This document shows, piece after piece, positions 23,407-26,630 of a stretch of DNA of 26,630 nucleotides. Every line of letters starts with the position of its first letter. The first letter of the stretch is position 1. The notes beneath the pieces are model-generated. The model searched no databases. It was not told the DNA's origin and was given only the letters and a program-made list of their open reading frames with translations. Origin of the DNA: Palsa-872 sp036844615 (lineage in GTDB: Bacteria > Chloroflexota > Dormibacteria > Dormibacterales > Dormibacteraceae). A program made the translations under genes and the position numbers. The stretch spans positions 1 through 26,630 of the forward strand of contig DAIUFK010000026.1 of the NCBI GenBank assembly GCA_036844615.1, read 5' to 3'.

Positions 23407-24297
23407 CTATGGGATGAACGGTGAGATCGCGAAGAGCAGAAAGAGAAGCGCGACGTACGCGATCGAATAGGCGAAGAGGCGCCTGGTCCACCGCCTGCCC
23501 GACAGGTCGAGAATTGTCAGCCCAACGAGCCCGACGCCAAGCACCACGGCGCCCGCCAGGTACACGTCGCCCGCCGATCCGGTCAGGAAGGGGATGACGC
23601 TGACGATCGCCGTGAGAAACGCATAGGCGACGCTCTGCCGCTTGGCCGAACGCTCGCCGGCAACGACAGGGAGCATCGGGATCTGGGCGCGAGCGTAGTC
23701 GGCCTTGATCATCTGGGCGAGAGCCCAGAAATGAGGAGGCGTCCAGAAGAACACCACACCGAACAGTGCCAAGGCGGTGAGGTCGAGACGTCCCGTCGCC
23801 GCGGCCCAGCCGACTAGAGGAGGCACCGCCCCGGCGGCCCCGCCGATGACGATGTTCTGCGGTGTAGTTCGCTTGAGCCAGACCGTGTAGACGAAGACGT
23901 AGATCAGCGTGCCAAGGAGCGCGAGGGAAGCCGCCAGCAGGTTGGCACCTGACCATAGGACCGCGAACGCAAGGATGTTCAGCGCGACGCCGATCGCGAG
24001 CGCGTGCCCCGCAGGAATCCGCCCGGCCGGGAGTGGCCTGCGCCTCGTGCGATGCATCGCCGCATCGATGTCACGGTCGAACCATGAGTTGATGGCATGC
24101 GCGCCTCCCGCCGCCAGGGTCCCGCCCATCAGCACCGCGAGCACCGCCACCACGCGCGGATGTCCGTGGGCGGCGGGGAACATCACGCCGACAGCCGTCG
24201 CGTCGAGCAGGAGGACGATGCGGAGCTTGAGCAGGCTCAGGTAATCGCGAACAGTGCTCACGGTGCCGCCGATGGCGGGTGCGGTGACGGCGCTCAC
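23407..24297 (-). CDS. ctaB: Protoheme IX farnesyltransferase
   Basis: This 296-residue UbiA-superfamily membrane enzyme with about nine helices attaches farnesyl to heme b, giving heme O for cytochrome oxidase. The first aspartate-rich motif is NSWFDRDIDAAMHRTRRRPLP (Asn70, Asp74, Asp78). The second region is VWLKRTTPQNIVIGGAAGAV, a hallmark of CtaB. The GTG start overlaps the ctaA stop by 4 bp (GTGA), so the two enzymes of heme A synthesis are co-translated. The preceding open frame is antisense-like. Confidence 0.95.
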   Translation of the reverse strand: MSAVTAPAIGGTVSTVRDYLSLLKLRIVLLLDATAVGVMFPAAHGHPRVVAVLAVLMGGTLAAGGAHAINSWFDRDIDAAMHRTRRRPLPAGRIPAGHALAIGVALNILAFAVLWSGANLLAASLALLGTLIYVFVYTVWLKRTTPQNIVIGGAAGAVPPLVGWAAATGRLDLTALALFGVVFFWTPPHFWALAQMIKADYARAQIPMLPVVAGERSAKRQSVAYAFLTAIVSVIPFLTGSAGDVYLAGAVVLGVGLVGLTILDLSGRRWTRRLFAYSIAYVALLFLLFAISPFIP

Positions 24298-25217
24298 GCC
24301 GAGCTCCTTTCGACCGCAAGCTGGTTGAGCTCGGGCTGGCTGTCGGCGCGAGGAAACATGAGAAGGGTGGTTGCCAGGACGCCCGACCAGACGAGGGTCG
24401 CCAGCGCGACGTGGAACCCGTCGAAGAGGGCGCCGCCTTGGATGGCAGACCCCGCGCCGACAGCGACCTGAAGCACAAATGCAGCGATCGCCGCACTCGC
24501 GATCGCGCTCATAGCGCCGATGCTGCGCCATCGCCGCACTGCAGTCGAGAGGACGTACATCAGCAGCAGTCCGATCACCAGCACCGAGCCCCTGTGCAGC
24601 ATCGTGAATGCGTTCGCGCCCGAGAAGTCGAAGGCGAAGCCGTTGCCGCAGAGCGGCCAGGATTTGCAGCTCGCGTCAGCCCCGCTCGCCACCACCGTCG
24701 AGCCGGTGAGCAGCAGCAGGTACGTCGCGGCTGTCGCCACTATCGCGAGACGTCGGAACGTGGCGTCGGGCACCCCGGGTGAAGGTGGCATCGCCATCAC
24801 AGCAGTGGCGACAAGGAAGCCGATGATCATCATCGCGAGGCCGAGGTGCACCAGCACGAGCCATGGAGAGAGCTCGTGCGCGACCACCACGCCACCGAGC
24901 GCCCCCTCCCCCACCACCCCGATCAGCGAGGCGGACGCGAGCCACGCGACGAGCGGGCGGCGCTTGCGGAAGACGATCCATGCGGTGACCACTGTGGCGA
25001 TGATCAGTACTCCTGTCACGCTGCCCACCGCGCGATGCGAGTACTCGACTATGGCGTGTGGGTCGGCGGGCGGGTACGGCCGCCCGTGGCAAAGCGGCCA
25101 GTCGGGGCACCCGAGGCCCGAGCCCGAGACGCGGACGATTCCGCCGAGAGCGATCTGGAGATACGCGAAAAGGGCGGTCACCACGGCGAGGCGGCGAAAG
25201 ATGACGACCCCAGGCAC
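24294..25217 (-). CDS. ctaA: Heme A synthase
   Basis: About 307 residues, eight helices. The enzyme oxidises the heme O methyl group to give heme A. Conserved heme-ligand histidines are seen in EYSHRAVGSVTG, VHLGLAMM, FTMLHRGSVLVIG and FDGFHVALATLVW. Each half has an external cysteine pair (CPDWPLC and CKSWPLC), the disulfide pattern of Gram-positive-type CtaA. I chose the GTG at 25217, 10 bp past the stop of the SCO-TlpA gene, because it gives a normal length and starts just before the first helix. A longer upstream frame lies inside the neighbouring gene. Confidence 0.92.
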   Translation of the reverse strand: MPGVVIFRRLAVVTALFAYLQIALGGIVRVSGSGLGCPDWPLCHGRPYPPADPHAIVEYSHRAVGSVTGVLIIATVVTAWIVFRKRRPLVAWLASASLIGVVGEGALGGVVVAHELSPWLVLVHLGLAMMIIGFLVATAVMAMPPSPGVPDATFRRLAIVATAATYLLLLTGSTVVASGADASCKSWPLCGNGFAFDFSGANAFTMLHRGSVLVIGLLLMYVLSTAVRRWRSIGAMSAIASAAIAAFVLQVAVGAGSAIQGGALFDGFHVALATLVWSGVLATTLLMFPRADSQPELNQLAVERSSA

Positions 25218-25227
25218 CTGCCGAAGT

Positions 25228-26630
25228 CTACTGAGTGCCCAGAGTCGAAAGCCATGCGGCCAGGACTCGATCGTCCAGCTCGCCGACCTGGCGACCCGCG
25301 ATGGACCCGTCGGCGCGCACGAACACGGTGGTCGGGAGCGGGAGCACACCGTACGCCCTTCCCACCTTGAGGTCCGAGTCGAGCAGCGCCGCCTGCTGGA
25401 TTCCAGCCGCGCTCAGAAAGGTGCGCGCGCCCTGGCTGCTGTCGCCTTCATTGATCAACACAAGTCGCACGGTGCTCAGTGAGCCCACCCTGCGCTGAAG
25501 CAGCGGCATCTCCGCGCGACAAGGCGGGCAATAGCTCGCCCAGAAGTTGATCACGAGCGGCTTGCCGGTCAGGTCGGCGAGGCTGACGCGAGGACCATCG
25601 GTGCTCGCGAGGTTGAAGCCTGGCGCGCGACCGCCGGGGTTCTGCGCCACCTGCTCGGGGCCGGTGATGGTGAGCAGCGACTGCAGGACGCTTGGAGCGC
25701 CCCAGCCGTCGCCGTGGTTGACAAGCTCCTTGAGGCCTGCAGCGTTGAGTGTGGTCACGAGCGAAGGCACAATGTCGTTGCCGATATCGGGTACGCCCCT
25801 GTAGACGAGGCGAACGTAGCCGTGCCTGTCGACCAGGGCAAGGGTCGACACGTGAACGTCGCCGCTCGCCAGGTCGACGCCAAAAGGCTTCCAGAACGCT
25901 GTAAGCGCAGCACTCGATCCTGTCGCGAACGTCCAGGTGGCCCCGAGGCCGCTGCCGTATTTTTCGAGCGCAGCCGGCGTATCCACGACAGGGTCCGTCG
26001 TTACCTCCAAGAGCTGTACGCCGCTCGGCAGGTTCTTCTGCAGCTGGAAGAAGAGCGCGGTGTAAAGCGGGCACGTCTCGTGGCACGTCGTGTTGAAAGC
26101 GGCGATGACGAGGTCCTTGCCCGCTGCAGTGCTGCTGTCGAAGGTGTGGCCGAGCTGGTCCTGCAGGCTGAAGGCGGGCATGGCGACGAACTTGCCCGAC
26201 AGCTCGCCGAGGCCGAGGTTCACCTGGTCGTTGCCCGCGTAGGCGGCGCCCGCGATGAGCTTGCCTGCGTCGATGCCGAGGAGGATGGGCTCGACCTGTC
26301 CCGCGCTCACGACCACCGACAGGGTTGCCTCTTCGGCGCCCAGGCGCACACCGTCGTATGCGCCCACCGCGACAGGCAGCGCCAGGAGCTCGCGCTGGGC
26401 CGGCGCCGCAGGCACGTCGCCCGATAGCTGGCCGAGCGCCGTCCAGCCCGCGCTGCCATGAAGCTCGATGGTCGTTGCCGGAAGCGAGCTTGCCGCACGC
26501 CCCGCCCCAATGACGAGCAGGGTGCCGGTGGAAGGCTGCACACGAGGCAGGGCGACCACCAGGACCGCGACGACCAGCGCAGCCGCAACCGCCGCCAGCC
26601 AGAGAAACCGAGACCTGGGGATGTCTAGGT
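25228..26630 (-). CDS. SCO1/SenC-TlpA thioredoxin-fold fusion, 5' end beyond window
   Basis: The frame stays open to the window edge, so the true start is outside. The visible part begins PRSRFLWLAAVAAALVVAVL, a membrane anchor, then an unassigned ~100-residue extracytoplasmic domain. Numbering from the GTG codon at 26559, a SCO1 domain (about 125-275) has the copper motif CHETCP (Cys159, Cys163) and the distal His236 in DVHVSTLALVD. A TlpA-like thioredoxin domain (about 312-443) follows, with WASYCPPC (Cys344, Cys347). SCO proteins deliver copper to the CuA site of cytochrome oxidase, and TlpA-type reductases reduce cysteines or SCO. Having both in one chain next to ctaA/ctaB suggests a single CuA assembly factor. 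Confidence 0.85.
   Translation of the reverse strand, partial: LDIPRSRFLWLAAVAAALVVAVLVVALPRVQPSTGTLLVIGAGRAASSLPATTIELHGSAGWTALGQLSGDVPAAPAQRELLALPVAVGAYDGVRLGAEEATLSVVVSAGQVEPILLGIDAGKLIAGAAYAGNDQVNLGLGELSGKFVAMPAFSLQDQLGHTFDSSTAAGKDLVIAAFNTTCHETCPLYTALFFQLQKNLPSGVQLLEVTTDPVVDTPAALEKYGSGLGATWTFATGSSAALTAFWKPFGVDLASGDVHVSTLALVDRHGYVRLVYRGVPDIGNDIVPSLVTTLNAAGLKELVNHGDGWGAPSVLQSLLTITGPEQVAQNPGGRAPGFNLASTDGPRVSLADLTGKPLVINFWASYCPPCRAEMPLLQRRVGSLSTVRLVLINEGDSSQGARTFLSAAGIQQAALLDSDLKVGRAYGVLPLPTTVFVRADGSIAGRQVGELDDRVLAAWLSTLGTQ

Noticed and set aside
23396..23956. 187-codon N-terminal extension of the lactonase-like gene
   Set aside because: It lies in another frame of ctaB and has no domain character; the ATG at 23395 has a good SD.

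Overview
The window is high-GC bacterial DNA, densely packed with genes and free of mobile elements, phage genes and CRISPR arrays. The gene set suggests a Terrabacteria lineage near Actinobacteriota, Chloroflexota or Candidatus Dormibacterota. The evidence is a DUF3090 + SCO1664 kinase-like pair, an InhA-type enoyl reductase, frequent GTG/TTG starts, and many starts with no Shine-Dalgarno (SD) sequence but a TAnnnT element 6-12 nt upstream. The exact phylum is an inference.

Region 1 (80-4140, minus strand): a GNAT acetyltransferase, a membrane-anchored HtrA-like protein with PDZ domain, arginyl-tRNA synthetase and a metallo-beta-lactamase-fold hydrolase. The HtrA-like protein has lost all three catalytic residues. 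Region 2 (4230-7155): a ClbS/DinB-TPR protein, a STAS-like protein, tRNA-Thr(CGU), a DinB protein, and a convergent GT87-type membrane glycosyltransferase that overlaps the DinB gene by 81 bp. Region 3 (7156-12006): dnaK without grpE or dnaJ, the divergent DUF3090/SCO1664 pair, and a secreted, membrane-anchored fibronectin-III protein with a proline-rich tail.

Region 4 (12046-16865): a complete branched-chain amino-acid-type ABC importer, in the order two ATPases, two permeases, binding lipoprotein. The lipoprotein gene comes last, behind a 139-bp leader with a tandem 24-bp-period repeat. Region 5 (16923-20461): an unrecognised polytopic membrane protein with an internal duplication; a translationally coupled operon of acyl-CoA dehydrogenase and two MaoC-type hydratase subunits; and a zinc-ribbon/TM2-like protein divergent from it across only 26 bp. 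Region 6 (20165-21774): a small basic coiled-coil protein downstream of an RNase H-fold protein, then an InhA-like enoyl-ACP reductase whose promoter carries a perfect 12-bp-arm palindrome. Region 7 (21921-26630, minus strand): a SCO1-TlpA fusion protein (cut by the window edge), heme A synthase (ctaA) and protoheme IX farnesyltransferase (ctaB), followed by an AHL-lactonase-like hydrolase and a two-domain sulfurtransferase. The first three form a cytochrome-oxidase assembly module.

The most distinctive points are the pervasive leaderless-promoter pattern, the palindromes that abut several of those promoters, the pseudoprotease, the SCO-TlpA fusion and the internally duplicated membrane protein. 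None of these could be tested here by database search.
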